From an uncultured Oscillospiraceae bacterium (GTDB lineage: Bacteria > Bacillota > Clostridia > Oscillospirales > Oscillospiraceae): a DNA stretch of 64,000 nt. Both the position numbers and the translations under genes were made by a program. Below are positions 23,169-32,587 of the stretch, piece by piece. Under the pieces are notes generated by a model that did no database searches, was not told the DNA's origin, and saw only the letters and a program-made list of their open reading frames with translations. How positions within the stretch are numbered: the first letter of the stretch is position 1; every line of letters starts with the position of its first letter. The DNA is taken from the NCBI GenBank assembly GCA_934623575.1, contig CAKTVL010000006.1:1-64000 (forward strand). Reading direction: 5' to 3'.

Positions 23169-23198
23169 GGGGCAGGGAAGTGTCCCTGCCCCTTTTTT
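23169..23198 (+). terminator. Terminator between rpsB and tsf
   Basis: GGGGCAGGGA-agtg-TCCCTGCCCC followed by six T. As no promoter is evident before tsf, this probably acts as a partial terminator that sets the ratio of S2 to EF-Ts. Confidence 0.88.
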
Positions 23199-23227
23199 GA
23201 TGAACTAATTTACAGGAGGAAATAGAA

Positions 23228-24154
23228 ATGGCTTTTACTGCTGCTGATGTGAAGACCCTGCGCGAGATGACCAGCGTGGGTATGATGGACTGCAAGAAGG
23301 CGCTGGTGGAGTGCGACGGCGATATGGACAAGGCCGTTGAGTGGCTGCGCGAGAAGGGCCTGGCCAAGGCTGCCAAGAAGGCCGGCCGCATCGCCGCCGA
23401 GGGTATGTCCTACGCGCTGACCGAGAACGGTGTGGGCGTCGTGGTGGAGGTCAACTGCGAGACCGACTTCTGCGCCAAGAGCGACCTGTTCGTGGCCTTC
23501 GTCAAGGACATCGCCAAGGTCATCGCCGAGCAGGATCCCGCCGATGTGGACGCGCTGATGAACTGCAAGTATGTCGGCTCCGACCTGACCGTTTCCGAGA
23601 CCATGCCCGAGAAGGTCATGTCCATCGGTGAGAACCTGCAGATCCGCCGCTTCGTCCGCTTTGCCGAGAACACTAGCGTGGGCTATGTCCATGCCGGCGG
23701 CAAGATCGGCGTGCTGGTGAACCTGGCCGTGGAGGGCGGCATTGACGCCACCGAGATCGGCAAGAACGTCGCCATGCAGATCGCGGCCCTGAATCCCCGC
23801 TTCTGGGACAAGTCCCAGGTCACCGACGAGGTGCTGGCCGAGGAGAAGAAGATCGCTCTGGCCCTGATGGACACCGATCCCAAGATGGCCTCCAAGCCCG
23901 AAGCCGTCAAGGAGAAGATCGTCATGGGCAAGATGAACAAGTTCTACGAGGAGAACTGCCTGCTGCAGATGGAGTTCGTCCGCAGCGACATCTTCCAGGG
24001 CTCCGTGGAGAAGTACGTGGCCGACGCCGCCAAGAAGCTGGGCGGCTCCGTGAAGTTCGTGGACGCCGTGCGCTTCCAGACCGGCGAGGGCATCGAGAAG
24101 AAGCAGGAGGACTTCGCCGCTGAAGTCGCTGCTCAGATGAACATGGGCAAGTAA
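23228..24154 (+). CDS. tsf: Translation elongation factor Ts
   Basis: 308 residues. EF-Ts recharges EF-Tu by releasing GDP. The N-terminal UBA-like module shows VKTLREMTSVGMMDCKKAL with the conserved MDCK; the core carries the CETDFCAKS signature that inserts into EF-Tu. Ribosome site AGGAGGAAATAGAA. In most bacteria pyrH and frr follow directly; here they are 24 kb away. Confidence 0.97.
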   Translation: MAFTAADVKTLREMTSVGMMDCKKALVECDGDMDKAVEWLREKGLAKAAKKAGRIAAEGMSYALTENGVGVVVEVNCETDFCAKSDLFVAFVKDIAKVIAEQDPADVDALMNCKYVGSDLTVSETMPEKVMSIGENLQIRRFVRFAENTSVGYVHAGGKIGVLVNLAVEGGIDATEIGKNVAMQIAALNPRFWDKSQVTDEVLAEEKKIALALMDTDPKMASKPEAVKEKIVMGKMNKFYEENCLLQMEFVRSDIFQGSVEKYVADAAKKLGGSVKFVDAVRFQTGEGIEKKQEDFAAEVAAQMNMGK

Positions 24155-24169
24155 TTGCGGGATACCAGA

Positions 24170-24204
24170 GCATCCCCCGGCATACGCCGGGGGATGCTTT
24201 TTTT
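24170..24204 (+). terminator. tsf terminator
   Basis: GCATCCCCCGGC-atac-GCCGGGGGATGC followed by seven T, 15 bases after the stop. Strong. Confidence 0.93.
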
Positions 24205-24250
24205 GCGCGTGGGGAGCCGGCTGCCGGACAAATGGAGCGTGTCAGATAGG

Positions 24251-24278
24251 AAAAGAGCCGCCGTAAGGCGGCTCTTTT
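24251..24278 (-). terminator. Terminator of the 5'-nucleotidase gene
   Basis: AAAAGAGCCGCC-gtaa-GGCGGCTCTTTT; T-run on both strands, 13 bases after the minus-strand stop. Confidence 0.85.
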
Positions 24279-24291
24279 GTATGTGCATGCG

Positions 24292-25914
24292 TCAGGAGAC
24301 GGTGATGCGGCCGGCGGGCTCGCCGTACTGTGCCGCAGTGACAGCACCGTTCAGCGCGTCGGTGATGTAGTCCATCAGTACCTCGTCCAGCGACACGCCC
24401 AGATCGTAGTTGGCAACGGCGTTGACGAAGCGGTAGTAGGTATCGCCGCCGCTGGCCAGGAAGTCGTTGGTGGCGATGGTGTAGGTGGCGGACGGGTCAA
24501 AGTCCTTGCCGCCCACGGAGGTGATGGTCACGCGGTTGATGGTCTTGGGGGCGAAGTAGGTGGTGCCGGGGTATTCCTCGCCCTGGTCATAGGCGGCAGC
24601 GGTGTTCACGGTGAACTCGATGCCGGACACCTGCGGGAAGCCGCCCAGCGCCTCCGGCGTGCAGAAGGTGGAGGCCTCCAGCACCTCCAGCAGCTCGCTG
24701 CCGGTGATCTGAATGATGCTCAGGGTGTTGCCGAAGGGCAGCACGGTGTTGACGTCCTTCTTGGTGATGTCGCCGGCGGCGATGGTGGCGCGGATGCCGC
24801 CGCCGTTGGTAACGGCCGCGTCCACGGTGGTGCCCTCACGGGCGGCGCCCCAGACCATGGCGTCGGTGATCAGGTCGCCCAGATTGGTCTCCTCGGTGCG
24901 GTTGCCGGGGTCCTTCTCGCCGTTGAGGGTGACCTCGGTGGCGGCGAACACGGTGCCGTACTCGGCCTCTACCTCCGCCAGGATGGCGGCGGCGCGGGCG
25001 GCGACGGCGCTGTCAGCGGGGATTTCGATGCCCTCGGTGGGCACGCATTCGGTGGTGATGGCGCTGTCCTTGATGGTGACCACGCCGATGTTCTCCAGCT
25101 TGGTGCCGGTGGAGGTGAGGATGGTCTCGCCTACCTTGCGGTCAGCGTTGGTCTTTTCGGCGATCTCCTCCTCGGTGGAGTGGGAGTGGCCGTCGATGAA
25201 CACGTCGATGCCGGTGACCTTCTCCAGCAGGTCGATGGAGCGGTTGGCGGTGGCGGCGGTCTCGTCGTCAATGCCCAGGTGGCCGATGCAGATCACGTAG
25301 TTGCAGCCCTCGTCCTCCCGCAGCATGGTGGCCATGTCCTGGGCGATCTGATACAGCTCCTCGCCGCCGGCGAAGGTCACACCCTGGATCTTGCCGGGGT
25401 GGGCCTTGGTGGCGGTCTCCGGGGTGTCCAGACCGAACACGCCGATCTTGGTGCCGCCGGGGGTGGTGAACACGGCCGCATCGTCAAAGGCCAGCTCGCC
25501 GTTGTACTTCACGTTGGCGGCCAGCACGGGGAACTGGGCGCTCTCCATGTTCTTCTTCAGGGCCTCAAAGCCGTAGTCGAACTCGTGGTTGCCCAACGCC
25601 GCAGCGTCGTAGCCCACCATGTTCATCAGCTCCACGGCGGTGGCGCCCTGAGACAGGCTCACGGCGGGGTCGCCCTGGCTGTAGTCGCCGGCGTCCAGGA
25701 TCAGTACATAGGCGCCGTCGGCCTCGTACTGCTGTGCCAGCGCCGCCACCTTGGCATAGCCGTCGATGGCGCCGTGTACGTCGTTGGTGTGCAGGATGAC
25801 CACCGGTTCGGTGGCCGTGGCGTCCGTGCCCTTTTCGGGCTTCTTTTCGCCGCAGGCAGCCAGAGAGAATACCATGACGACTGCCAGCAGCAGGGGCAAC
25901 AGTTTCTTCTTCAT
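24292..25914 (-). CDS. Secreted 5'-nucleotidase/2',3'-cyclic phosphodiesterase-type lipoprotein
   Basis: 540 residues. Signal peptide with lipobox SLAAC, a Thr/Ala linker, a metallophosphatase domain (about 40-290) with HTNDVHG, DAGDYSQGD, GNHEFDYG and DGHSHS metal-ligand blocks, and the UshA-type C-terminal substrate domain (about 330-530) with NGGGIRA. Such enzymes release phosphate from extracellular nucleotides. The ATG at 25914 starts a classic signal peptide (MKKKLLPLLLAVV) after GGAAGG; extending upstream would cross the promoter at 25973. It is divergent from pstS, which fits joint use in phosphate scavenging. Confidence 0.93.
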   Translation of the reverse strand: MKKKLLPLLLAVVMVFSLAACGEKKPEKGTDATATEPVVILHTNDVHGAIDGYAKVAALAQQYEADGAYVLILDAGDYSQGDPAVSLSQGATAVELMNMVGYDAAALGNHEFDYGFEALKKNMESAQFPVLAANVKYNGELAFDDAAVFTTPGGTKIGVFGLDTPETATKAHPGKIQGVTFAGGEELYQIAQDMATMLREDEGCNYVICIGHLGIDDETAATANRSIDLLEKVTGIDVFIDGHSHSTEEEIAEKTNADRKVGETILTSTGTKLENIGVVTIKDSAITTECVPTEGIEIPADSAVAARAAAILAEVEAEYGTVFAATEVTLNGEKDPGNRTEETNLGDLITDAMVWGAAREGTTVDAAVTNGGGIRATIAAGDITKKDVNTVLPFGNTLSIIQITGSELLEVLEASTFCTPEALGGFPQVSGIEFTVNTAAAYDQGEEYPGTTYFAPKTINRVTITSVGGKDFDPSATYTIATNDFLASGGDTYYRFVNAVANYDLGVSLDEVLMDYITDALNGAVTAAQYGEPAGRITVS

Positions 25915-25972
25915 ACGCGTGCTTCCTTCCTTACAGCTCGTTTTCGCACTATCGTGCGTGTGCTGTAGGGAT

Positions 25973-26001
25973 ATTGTACCGTATAGCGGTAAAAGAAGCA
26001 A
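25973..26001 (-). promoter_or_regulatory. Promoter of the 5'-nucleotidase gene
   Basis: Minus strand: -35 TTGCTT (complement of 25996-26001), 17-base spacer, -10 TACAAT (complement of 25973-25978). Confidence 0.68.
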
Positions 26002-26018
26002 GCTATTTCGGCCTGTAC

Positions 26019-26074
26019 TTTTACGCGGATTTTACATGGCTGTGATTTCCCGCTTTACAATGGCTGCTTACAAT
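26019..26074. promoter_or_regulatory. Pho-box-like repeats and pstS promoter
   Basis: TTTTAC occurs at 26019-26024 and 26030-26035, exactly 11 bases apart, with CTTTACA at 26053 and CTTACA at 26067 further on. Direct repeats of TT(A/T)ACA-like units at 11-base spacing are how PhoP of Firmicutes binds. The pstS -10 TACAAT (26069-26074) has a poor -35 (TTTCCC), as expected of an activated promoter. The same repeats lie upstream of the divergent nucleotidase promoter. Confidence 0.6.
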
Positions 26075-26127
26075 ATGACCTGTACACAGGAGATATCCAA
26101 ATCGAAAAAGAAACGAGGTAATACGAT

Positions 26128-26973
26128 ATGAAAAAGATCATTGCCCTGCTGCTGACCGCCCTGCTGACGCTGAGTCTGGTGGCCTGCGGCGAGAAGAAGA
26201 CTGACGACACCACCCCCGCCGGTGACCAGACCGCGGCCCTGACCGGTACCGTCTCCACCGACGGCTCCACCTCCATGGAGAAGGTCATCGGCGCTCTCAG
26301 CGAGTCCTTCATGGCCTCCAACAACGGCGTCACCGTCAACTATAACCCCACCGGCTCCGGCTCCGGCATCACCGCCGTGCAGGAGGGTACCTGCGACATC
26401 GGCCTGTCCTCCCGTGCGCTGAAGGACGAGGAGAAGTCCGCCGGCCTGAAGGAGACCGTGCTGGCTTATGACGGCATCGCCATCATCGTCCACCCGGACA
26501 ACCCCGTCAGCGACCTGAGCATCGAGCAGATCGCCCAGCTGTACACCGGTGAGATCACCAACTGGAAGGACGTGGGCGGCAACGACGCCCAGGTGGTCCT
26601 GATCGGCCGTGAGGCCGCCAGCGGCACCCGCGACGGCTTCGAGTCCATCACCGGCACCAAGGACAAGTGCCAGTATCGTCAGGAGCTGACCTCCACCGGT
26701 GATGTGATCACCGCCGTCAGCCAGAACCCCGACGCCATCGGCTACGCCTCCCTGGCCTCCATCAAGGACAACGTCAAGGCCCTGAACGTGGACGGCGTCA
26801 CCCCCAGCGAGGACACCGTCAAGGACGGCAGCTACAAGGTCCAGCGCCCCTTCGTGCTGGTGACCATGGAGGGCAAGGCCCTCTCCGATGTGGCCCAGGC
26901 GTTCTTTGACTACGCCACCTCCGCCGATGCCGTCGGCATCATCGCCAAGGCCGGCGCTGTGGCAGCAAACTGA
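26128..26973 (+). CDS. pstS: Phosphate-binding lipoprotein PstS
   Basis: 281 residues. Signal peptide with lipobox SLVAC, then a periplasmic-binding-type fold with the phosphate-contacting STDGSTSM, GSGSGI and ASGTRDGF loops. It captures phosphate outside the membrane for the PstCAB transporter. Shorter than the 320-370 residues of E. coli PstS, normal for Clostridia. First gene of the seven-gene pst-pho run; ribosome site GAGGTAATACGAT. Confidence 0.95.
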   Translation: MKKIIALLLTALLTLSLVACGEKKTDDTTPAGDQTAALTGTVSTDGSTSMEKVIGALSESFMASNNGVTVNYNPTGSGSGITAVQEGTCDIGLSSRALKDEEKSAGLKETVLAYDGIAIIVHPDNPVSDLSIEQIAQLYTGEITNWKDVGGNDAQVVLIGREAASGTRDGFESITGTKDKCQYRQELTSTGDVITAVSQNPDAIGYASLASIKDNVKALNVDGVTPSEDTVKDGSYKVQRPFVLVTMEGKALSDVAQAFFDYATSADAVGIIAKAGAVAAN

Positions 26974-27042
26974 AGGTAAGGCAGCGCGGACAGGCGACAT
27001 CCCGGCGGATGCCGCCTTGTCCTGCGTGTATGAGGTGTCTGC
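26974..27042 (+). other. Hairpin between pstS and pstC
   Basis: GCGGACAGGCG / CGCCTTGTCCTGC form an imperfect long hairpin without a T-run. It may protect the upstream mRNA and keep PstS more abundant than the permease, a common arrangement for binding proteins. Confidence 0.5.
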
Positions 27043-27912
27043 ATGAAGGCAAAACGATTTTTAGAGAACGCCATCCACGGCTGGTTCCTGATCATGGGGC
27101 TGGTGACGGTGGGCTGCGTGCTGCTGATCTCGGTCTATCTGATCATCTCCGGCATCCCGGCCATCCGGGAGATCGGTCTTGTAAAATTCCTGTTCGGTCC
27201 GGTGTGGGACTCCAACGCGGCGGAGCCACAGTTCGGCATCCTGCCCTTTATCCTCACCAGTATCTACGGTACTGCGGGCGCGATCCTGCTGGGCGTGCCC
27301 GTGGGCTATATGACCGCCGTGTTCCTGGCCAAAATGGCCCCGCCGAAGCTGAAGACCGCCGTCTCCGCCGCGGTGAGCCTGCTGGCGGGCATCCCCTCCG
27401 TGGTCTACGGTCTGGTGGGTATGCTGGTGCTGGTGCCGGGCATCCGTCAGGTCTTCCGTATTCCCGACGGCTCTGGACTGCTGGCGGCCATCCTGGTGCT
27501 GGCGGTGATGATACTGCCGTCGGTGATCAATGTGGCCATGACGGCGCTGGAGACGGTGCCCCGGGAGTACGAGGACGCCTCGCTGGCCCTGGGCGCCACG
27601 GCCACGGAGACGTGGTTCCGGGTGTCCGTCCCGGCGGCCAAGAGCGGCATCGCCGCGGCGGTGGTGCTGGGCGTGGGCCGCGCCATCGGCGAGGCCATGG
27701 CGGTGATGATGGTGTCCGGCAACGTGCCCAACATGCCGTCCCTGTTCCAGAGCGTGCGCTTTCTGACCACCGCCGTGGCCAGCGAGATGGGCTACGCCGC
27801 GGCGGGCCTGCAGCGGCAGGCGCTGTTTTCCATCGCGCTGGTGCTGTTCCTGTTCATCATGCTCATCAACGCCGCGCTGAACTTCTTCCTGAAGCGCAGT
27901 AAGGAGAAATAA
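27043..27912 (+). CDS. pstC: Phosphate ABC transporter permease PstC
   Basis: 289 residues with six membrane helices. The EAA-like loop that contacts the ATPase is visible (ALGATATETWFRVSVPAAKSG, about 185-205). Together with PstA it forms the phosphate channel. Opens with VGCVLLISVYLIISGIPAIR, a typical PstC first helix. A 69-base spacer with a hairpin separates it from pstS, and 2 bases from pstA. Confidence 0.95.
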   Translation: MKAKRFLENAIHGWFLIMGLVTVGCVLLISVYLIISGIPAIREIGLVKFLFGPVWDSNAAEPQFGILPFILTSIYGTAGAILLGVPVGYMTAVFLAKMAPPKLKTAVSAAVSLLAGIPSVVYGLVGMLVLVPGIRQVFRIPDGSGLLAAILVLAVMILPSVINVAMTALETVPREYEDASLALGATATETWFRVSVPAAKSGIAAAVVLGVGRAIGEAMAVMMVSGNVPNMPSLFQSVRFLTTAVASEMGYAAAGLQRQALFSIALVLFLFIMLINAALNFFLKRSKEK

Positions 27913-27914
27913 GT

Positions 27915-28781
27915 ATGGACAATGAGAGATTTTCCGTCCGCCGCCGTATCTGGGGCGGGACGATGCGGGGGCTGATGGTGCTGTGCGCCGGCGTCACCTG
28001 CGCGCTGGCGGTATTCCTGATCGTCTATGTGCTCATCAAGGGCGTGCCGAACCTCAGCTGGCAGCTGCTGAGCACTAAGCCCAGCTATCTGGACGAGACC
28101 ATCGGCATCCTGCCGGACATCATCAGCACCGTGTGCATGGTGCTGACCACACTGCTGGTGGTGCTGCCGGTGGGCGTGTGCGCGGCGGTGTATCTGACGG
28201 AGTATGCCGCCAACAAAAAGCTGGTGGCCGTGATCGAATACGCGGCGGAGACGCTGTCCGGCATCCCGTCCATCATCTACGGCCTGGTGGGGCAGATGTT
28301 CTTCTGTCAGTTTCTGGGCATGAAGAAATCCCTGATCGCCGGCGCCATGACGCTGGTGATCATGAACCTGCCAACCATCATGCGCACCACCCAGGAGAGC
28401 CTTAAGACCGTGCCCCAGAGCTACCGCGAGGGCGCCTTCGGCCTGGGCGCGGGCAAGTGGCGCACCATCCGCACGGTGGTACTGCCCGGCTGCGTGGACG
28501 GCGTGCTCACCGGCTGCATCCTGGCGGTGGGACGCATTCTGGGCGAGACGGCGGCCCTGCTGTACACCGCAGGCTTTGCCCACACCCTGTACGGCACGCT
28601 GGGCGAGACGCTGAACAGCTCCGGCGCGACGCTGTCGGTGGCGCTGTACGTCTACGCCAAGGAGCAGGGCGAGTTCGACGTGGCCTTCGCCATCGCCGCC
28701 ATCCTGATGGCCCTGGCGCTGCTGATCAACGTGGCCGCCATGCTGACCGGACGCTACTTCAAGAAACGGAGGAGCCTATGA
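27915..28781 (+). CDS. pstA: Phosphate ABC transporter permease PstA
   Basis: 288 residues, six membrane helices, with the [19 protein letters not shown] loop (about 174-192) that docks on PstB. Partner of PstC. It starts 2 bases after pstC and its stop overlaps the pstB start (ATGA). Confidence 0.95.
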   Translation: MDNERFSVRRRIWGGTMRGLMVLCAGVTCALAVFLIVYVLIKGVPNLSWQLLSTKPSYLDETIGILPDIISTVCMVLTTLLVVLPVGVCAAVYLTEYAANKKLVAVIEYAAETLSGIPSIIYGLVGQMFFCQFLGMKKSLIAGAMTLVIMNLPTIMRTTQESLKTVPQSYREGAFGLGAGKWRTIRTVVLPGCVDGVLTGCILAVGRILGETAALLYTAGFAHTLYGTLGETLNSSGATLSVALYVYAKEQGEFDVAFAIAAILMALALLINVAAMLTGRYFKKRRSL

Positions 28782-29533
28782 GCGACATCATCACCGTAAA
28801 CGATCTGGATCTGTGGTACGGCCCCACCCAGGCGCTGCACCATGTATCCCTGTCCATCCCGGAGCGCAGCATCACGGCGCTGATCGGCCCCTCCGGCTGC
28901 GGCAAGTCCACCTTTCTCAAGACGCTGGACCGCATGAACGACCTGGTCCCCGGCGTGAAGGTGGAGGGCCAGGTGCTGTACCAGGGCAAGGACATCTACG
29001 CCCCCGGCGTGGACGTCAGCCAGCTGCGGCGTGAGGTGGGCATGGTGTTCCAGAAGCCCAATCCCTTCCCCATGAGCATCTATGACAACGTGGCCTACGG
29101 CCCCCGGACCCACGGCGTGCGCAGCAAGGCCCGGCTGGACGAGCTGGTGGAGCAGTCCCTGCGCAGCGCGGCCATATGGGACGAGGTCAAGGACCGGCTG
29201 AAAAAGAACGCCCTGGGCCTGTCCGGCGGCCAGCAGCAGCGGCTGTGCATCGCCCGCGCGCTGGCGGTGGAGCCCACGGTGCTGCTGATGGACGAGCCGA
29301 CCTCGGCCCTGGACCCCATCTCCACCGCCAAGATCGAGGAGCTGGCGGCGGAGCTGAAGCAGAAGTACACCATCGTCATCGTCACCCACAACATGCAGCA
29401 GGCGCTGCGTATCTCGGACAGAACGGCCTTCTTCCTGCTGGGAGAGCTGGTGGAGTACGGCGACACGGAGACCATGTTCTCCACCCCCGCCGAAAAGCGG
29501 ACCGAGGACTATATTACCGGGAGGTTTGGATAA
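28778..29533 (+). CDS. pstB: Phosphate ABC transporter ATP-binding protein PstB
   Basis: 251 residues. Walker A GPSGCGKS (about 35-42), the PstB hallmark [10 protein letters not shown] directly after it, [14 protein letters not shown]-loop, signature LSGGQQQR, Walker [14 protein letters not shown]. The start at 28778 follows CGGAGGAGCCT and overlaps pstA; upstream in-frame sequence belongs to pstA. The stop overlaps the phoU start by one base. Confidence 0.97.
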   Translation: MSDIITVNDLDLWYGPTQALHHVSLSIPERSITALIGPSGCGKSTFLKTLDRMNDLVPGVKVEGQVLYQGKDIYAPGVDVSQLRREVGMVFQKPNPFPMSIYDNVAYGPRTHGVRSKARLDELVEQSLRSAAIWDEVKDRLKKNALGLSGGQQQRLCIARALAVEPTVLLMDEPTSALDPISTAKIEELAAELKQKYTIVIVTHNMQQALRISDRTAFFLLGELVEYGDTETMFSTPAEKRTEDYITGRFG

Positions 29534-30183
29534 TGCGCAGTCAATTTGATAAGCAGCTGGACCGGCTCCACCGGGAGCTGATCGAGATGGGCGCCCTGTG
29601 CGAGCAGGTCATCGCCCTGTCCTCCCAGGCCCTGACCAACGGGGACATGTCCCTGGCGGAAAAGGTGGCGCCGGTGGACCACGAGATCGACCGCAAGGAG
29701 CGGGACATCGAAAACCTGTGCCTGCGGCTGCTGCTGCAGCAGCAGCCCGTGGCCGGCGACCTGCGGCAGATCTCCGCCGCGCTGAAAATGATCACGGATA
29801 TGGAGCGCATCGGCGACCAGGCCGACGACATCGCGGAGATATTGCTGAGCCGGGGCGGCCGGCCCCTGCAGCCGGACGATGTGCTGCGGGATATGGCCCG
29901 GGCCACCATCCGCATGGTCAGCAGCAGCGTGGACGCCTACGTCCGCCAGGATGTGGACCTGGCCCAGCGGGTCATCAGCAGCGACGACGAGGTGGACCGC
30001 TGCTTCGACCAGACCAAGGCCCGGCTCATCCAGCGCGTGGCCGACGGCACAGACGACGGCGAAGCCACGCTTGACTTACTGATGATCGCCAAGTATTATG
30101 AACGTATCGGTGACCACGCCACCAACATCGCCGAGTGGGTGATGTTCTCCGTCACCGGCGTACACAAGACTGAAACGACCTGA
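29533..30183 (+). CDS. phoU: Phosphate signalling protein PhoU
   Basis: 216 residues forming the two-times three-helix PhoU repeat, each with a metal-binding E/D-rich motif (DMERIGDQADDIAE and YYERIGDHATNIAEW). PhoU links PstB activity to the PhoR kinase, silencing it when phosphate is plentiful. Start ATG at 29533 (TAATG overlap with pstB) after GGGAGG. Confidence 0.95.
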   Translation: MRSQFDKQLDRLHRELIEMGALCEQVIALSSQALTNGDMSLAEKVAPVDHEIDRKERDIENLCLRLLLQQQPVAGDLRQISAALKMITDMERIGDQADDIAEILLSRGGRPLQPDDVLRDMARATIRMVSSSVDAYVRQDVDLAQRVISSDDEVDRCFDQTKARLIQRVADGTDDGEATLDLLMIAKYYERIGDHATNIAEWVMFSVTGVHKTETT

Positions 30184-30206
30184 ACCGACAGAAGGAGGTA
30201 CCCCAC

Positions 30207-30881
30207 ATGATCTGGTGTGTAGAGGACGATGCCAGTATCCGCGATATAGAGCTGTACGCCCTGCGCTCCGCGGGGCTGGAGGCCGAGGGCTTTACCGACG
30301 GCGCCGCCTTCTGGCAGGCATTGCAGGAGGAAAAGCCCGACCTGGTGGTGCTGGACGTGATGCTGCCCGGCGTGGACGGCACCGAGCTGCTGCGCCGTAT
30401 GCGCGCCTCGGCGTCCCTGCGGCGCATCCCGGTGATCATGGCCACCGCCAAGGGCGCGGAATACGACCGTGTGCAGGGCCTGGACAGCGGCGCGGACGAC
30501 TATCTGGTCAAGCCCTTCAGCGTCATCGAGCTGGTCTCCCGGGTGAAGGCGGTGCTGCGGCGCTGCCAGCCGGCGGAGCAGCGGGACGTTCTGCGCTGCG
30601 GCGCGCTGACGCTGGACCCCCGGGAGCACACCGTGAAGAACGGCGGCGCGCGGATCGAGCTGACCCATAAGGAATACGAGCTGCTGCGCCTGTTCCTCAG
30701 CCATCCCGGCACGGCCTTTACCCGCGACCGGCTGATGGAGCTGGTCTGGGGCATGGACTACTGCGGCGAGAGCCGCACCGTGGATATGCACATCCGCACC
30801 CTGCGCCAGAAGCTGGGCGACGCGGGCGCGCACATCATCACCATCCGCAACGTGGGCTACCGCTGGGAGGAGAACACATGA
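30207..30881 (+). CDS. phoP: Phosphate-responsive response regulator (PhoP/PhoB-like)
   Basis: 224 residues. Receiver domain with EDD near the N-terminus, phosphorylated Asp in VLDVMLPG (about D51) and K in VKPFS (about 101), then an OmpR-type winged helix (about 128-222). The name follows from context: it sits between phoU and the PAS-containing kinase. It would bind Pho boxes such as the repeats before pstS. Ribosome site GAAGGAGGTACCCCAC. The stop overlaps the phoR start (ATGA). Confidence 0.9.
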   Translation: MIWCVEDDASIRDIELYALRSAGLEAEGFTDGAAFWQALQEEKPDLVVLDVMLPGVDGTELLRRMRASASLRRIPVIMATAKGAEYDRVQGLDSGADDYLVKPFSVIELVSRVKAVLRRCQPAEQRDVLRCGALTLDPREHTVKNGGARIELTHKEYELLRLFLSHPGTAFTRDRLMELVWGMDYCGESRTVDMHIRTLRQKLGDAGAHIITIRNVGYRWEENT

Positions 30882-32539
30882 CAAAAAAGATATTCCGCTC
30901 CACCGTGGCGGTGGGGCTTGCGGTGCTGCTGGCCAGCCTGCTGATCATCATGGGCGCGCTGTACAGCTACTTCGGCCATGTGCAGGAGCAGCAGCTCCGG
31001 GACGAGCTGTCCATCGCCGCCGCGGCCATGACCGACGGCGAGGGGGAGGTCTACCTGTCCCAGCTGCACTCCGACGACTACCGCATCACCTGGCTGAAAG
31101 CCGACGGCACCGTGCTGTATGACACCCGGGCCGACGCGTCCACCATGGAGAACCACGCCCAGCGGCAGGAGGTCCGCCAGGCGCTGGCCAACGGCGCGGG
31201 TGAGTCCAGCCGTTACAGTGCCACGCTGCTGGAAAAGACCCTGTACTACGCCCAGCGGCTGCCGGACGGCACCGTGCTGCGCCTGTCCGCCAGCCGGGTG
31301 ACCATGGGCGTGCTGCTGCTGAGCATGCTGCCGGCCATTCTGGCGGTCATCGCTGTGGCGCTGATCCTCTCCGCCATCCTGGCGGGCCGCGTGTCCAGGC
31401 ACATCGTCCGCCCGCTGAACACCCTGGACCTGGAGCACCCCCTGGAGAACGACGCCTACGAGGAGCTGTCGCCCCTGCTGCGGCGTCTGGAGCACCAGCG
31501 GCGGCAGATCGACGAGCAGCTGCGCGCCCTGCGCCGCCGCTCGGAGGAATTCGAGCAGATCACCGCCAGCATGACCGAGGGATTGGTGTTGCTGGACAAC
31601 AACGGCACCATCCTCAGCGTCAACCCCGCCGCCGGCACCGTGTTCCACGCGGACCAGAGCTGCGTGGGCCAGCCGCTGCTGACGGTGGAGCGCGACCCGG
31701 CCGTCAGCCACGCCCTGCGGGACGCCATGGAGACCGGCCACAGCGAAAAGCGCCTGGAGCGCGACGGACGGGAGTACCAGTTCGACATGACTCGCATCCA
31801 GACCGACGGCGAGAGCGTGGGCGCGGTGCTGCTGACCTTCGACGTGACCGAGCAGGCCTTTGCCGAGCGCAACCGCCGCGAGTTCACCGCCAACGTCTCC
31901 CACGAGCTGAAAACCCCCCTGCAGGGCATCATCGGCAGCGCCGAGCTGCTGGAAAACGGCATGGTGCAGCCGGACGACGTGCCCCGCTTCGTGGGCCACA
32001 TCCGCAGCGAGGCCCAGCGCCTGGTGACGCTGATCAACGACATCCTGCGCCTGTCCGAGCTGGACGAGGGCGGCAGCCTGCCCACCGAGCCGGTGGAGCT
32101 GCTGGCCCTGTGCCGCGACACGGCCAATTCTCTGGAGGCCGCGGCGCAGAAGCGCGGCATCACGGTCACCGTCACCGGCGACGAGGTGTCCGTGCCCGGC
32201 GTCCGCCGCCTGCTGACCGAGACCATCTTCAACCTCTGCGACAACGCCATCAAATACAACCGGGACGGCGGCAGCGTGACCGTCACCGTGGGCCGCGACG
32301 GCGGCGAAGCGGTGGTCACCGTCTCCGACACCGGCATCGGCATCCCCGCCGAGCACCAGGGCCGCGTGTTCGAGCGCTTCTACCGGGTGGACAAGAGCCA
32401 CTCCAAGGCCTCCGGCGGCACCGGGCTGGGCCTTTCCATCGTCAAGCACGCCGTGCGCTACCACCACGGCACCGTGACCCTGGACAGCCGGGAAGGGGAG
32501 GGCACCACCTTCACCATCCGCCTGCCCATAGAGCCGTAA
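30878..32539 (+). CDS. phoR: Phosphate sensor histidine kinase PhoR
   Basis: 553 residues. Membrane helix (about 8-28), an extracytoplasmic domain (about 30-145), second helix (about 147-170), a PAS domain (about 220-325), phosphoacceptor H near 342 in SHELKTPLQ, and an ATPase domain with NAIKYN, DTGIGI and GTGLGLSIVK. It phosphorylates the regulator encoded just upstream; PhoU and the Pst transporter are expected to restrain it. Followed by a strong terminator. Confidence 0.93.
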   Translation: MTKKIFRSTVAVGLAVLLASLLIIMGALYSYFGHVQEQQLRDELSIAAAAMTDGEGEVYLSQLHSDDYRITWLKADGTVLYDTRADASTMENHAQRQEVRQALANGAGESSRYSATLLEKTLYYAQRLPDGTVLRLSASRVTMGVLLLSMLPAILAVIAVALILSAILAGRVSRHIVRPLNTLDLEHPLENDAYEELSPLLRRLEHQRRQIDEQLRALRRRSEEFEQITASMTEGLVLLDNNGTILSVNPAAGTVFHADQSCVGQPLLTVERDPAVSHALRDAMETGHSEKRLERDGREYQFDMTRIQTDGESVGAVLLTFDVTEQAFAERNRREFTANVSHELKTPLQGIIGSAELLENGMVQPDDVPRFVGHIRSEAQRLVTLINDILRLSELDEGGSLPTEPVELLALCRDTANSLEAAAQKRGITVTVTGDEVSVPGVRRLLTETIFNLCDNAIKYNRDGGSVTVTVGRDGGEAVVTVSDTGIGIPAEHQGRVFERFYRVDKSHSKASGGTGLGLSIVKHAVRYHHGTVTLDSREGEGTTFTIRLPIEP

Positions 32540-32549
32540 ACGGCAAAAA

Positions 32550-32582
32550 AGAGACGCCCGGCAGGGCGTCTCTCTTTTTTTT
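32550..32582. terminator. Terminator between phoR and the DtxR-family gene
   Basis: AGAGACGCCC-ggca-GGGCGTCTCT with T-runs on both sides; serves the two converging transcripts. Confidence 0.92.
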
Positions 32583-32587
32583 GCTTG

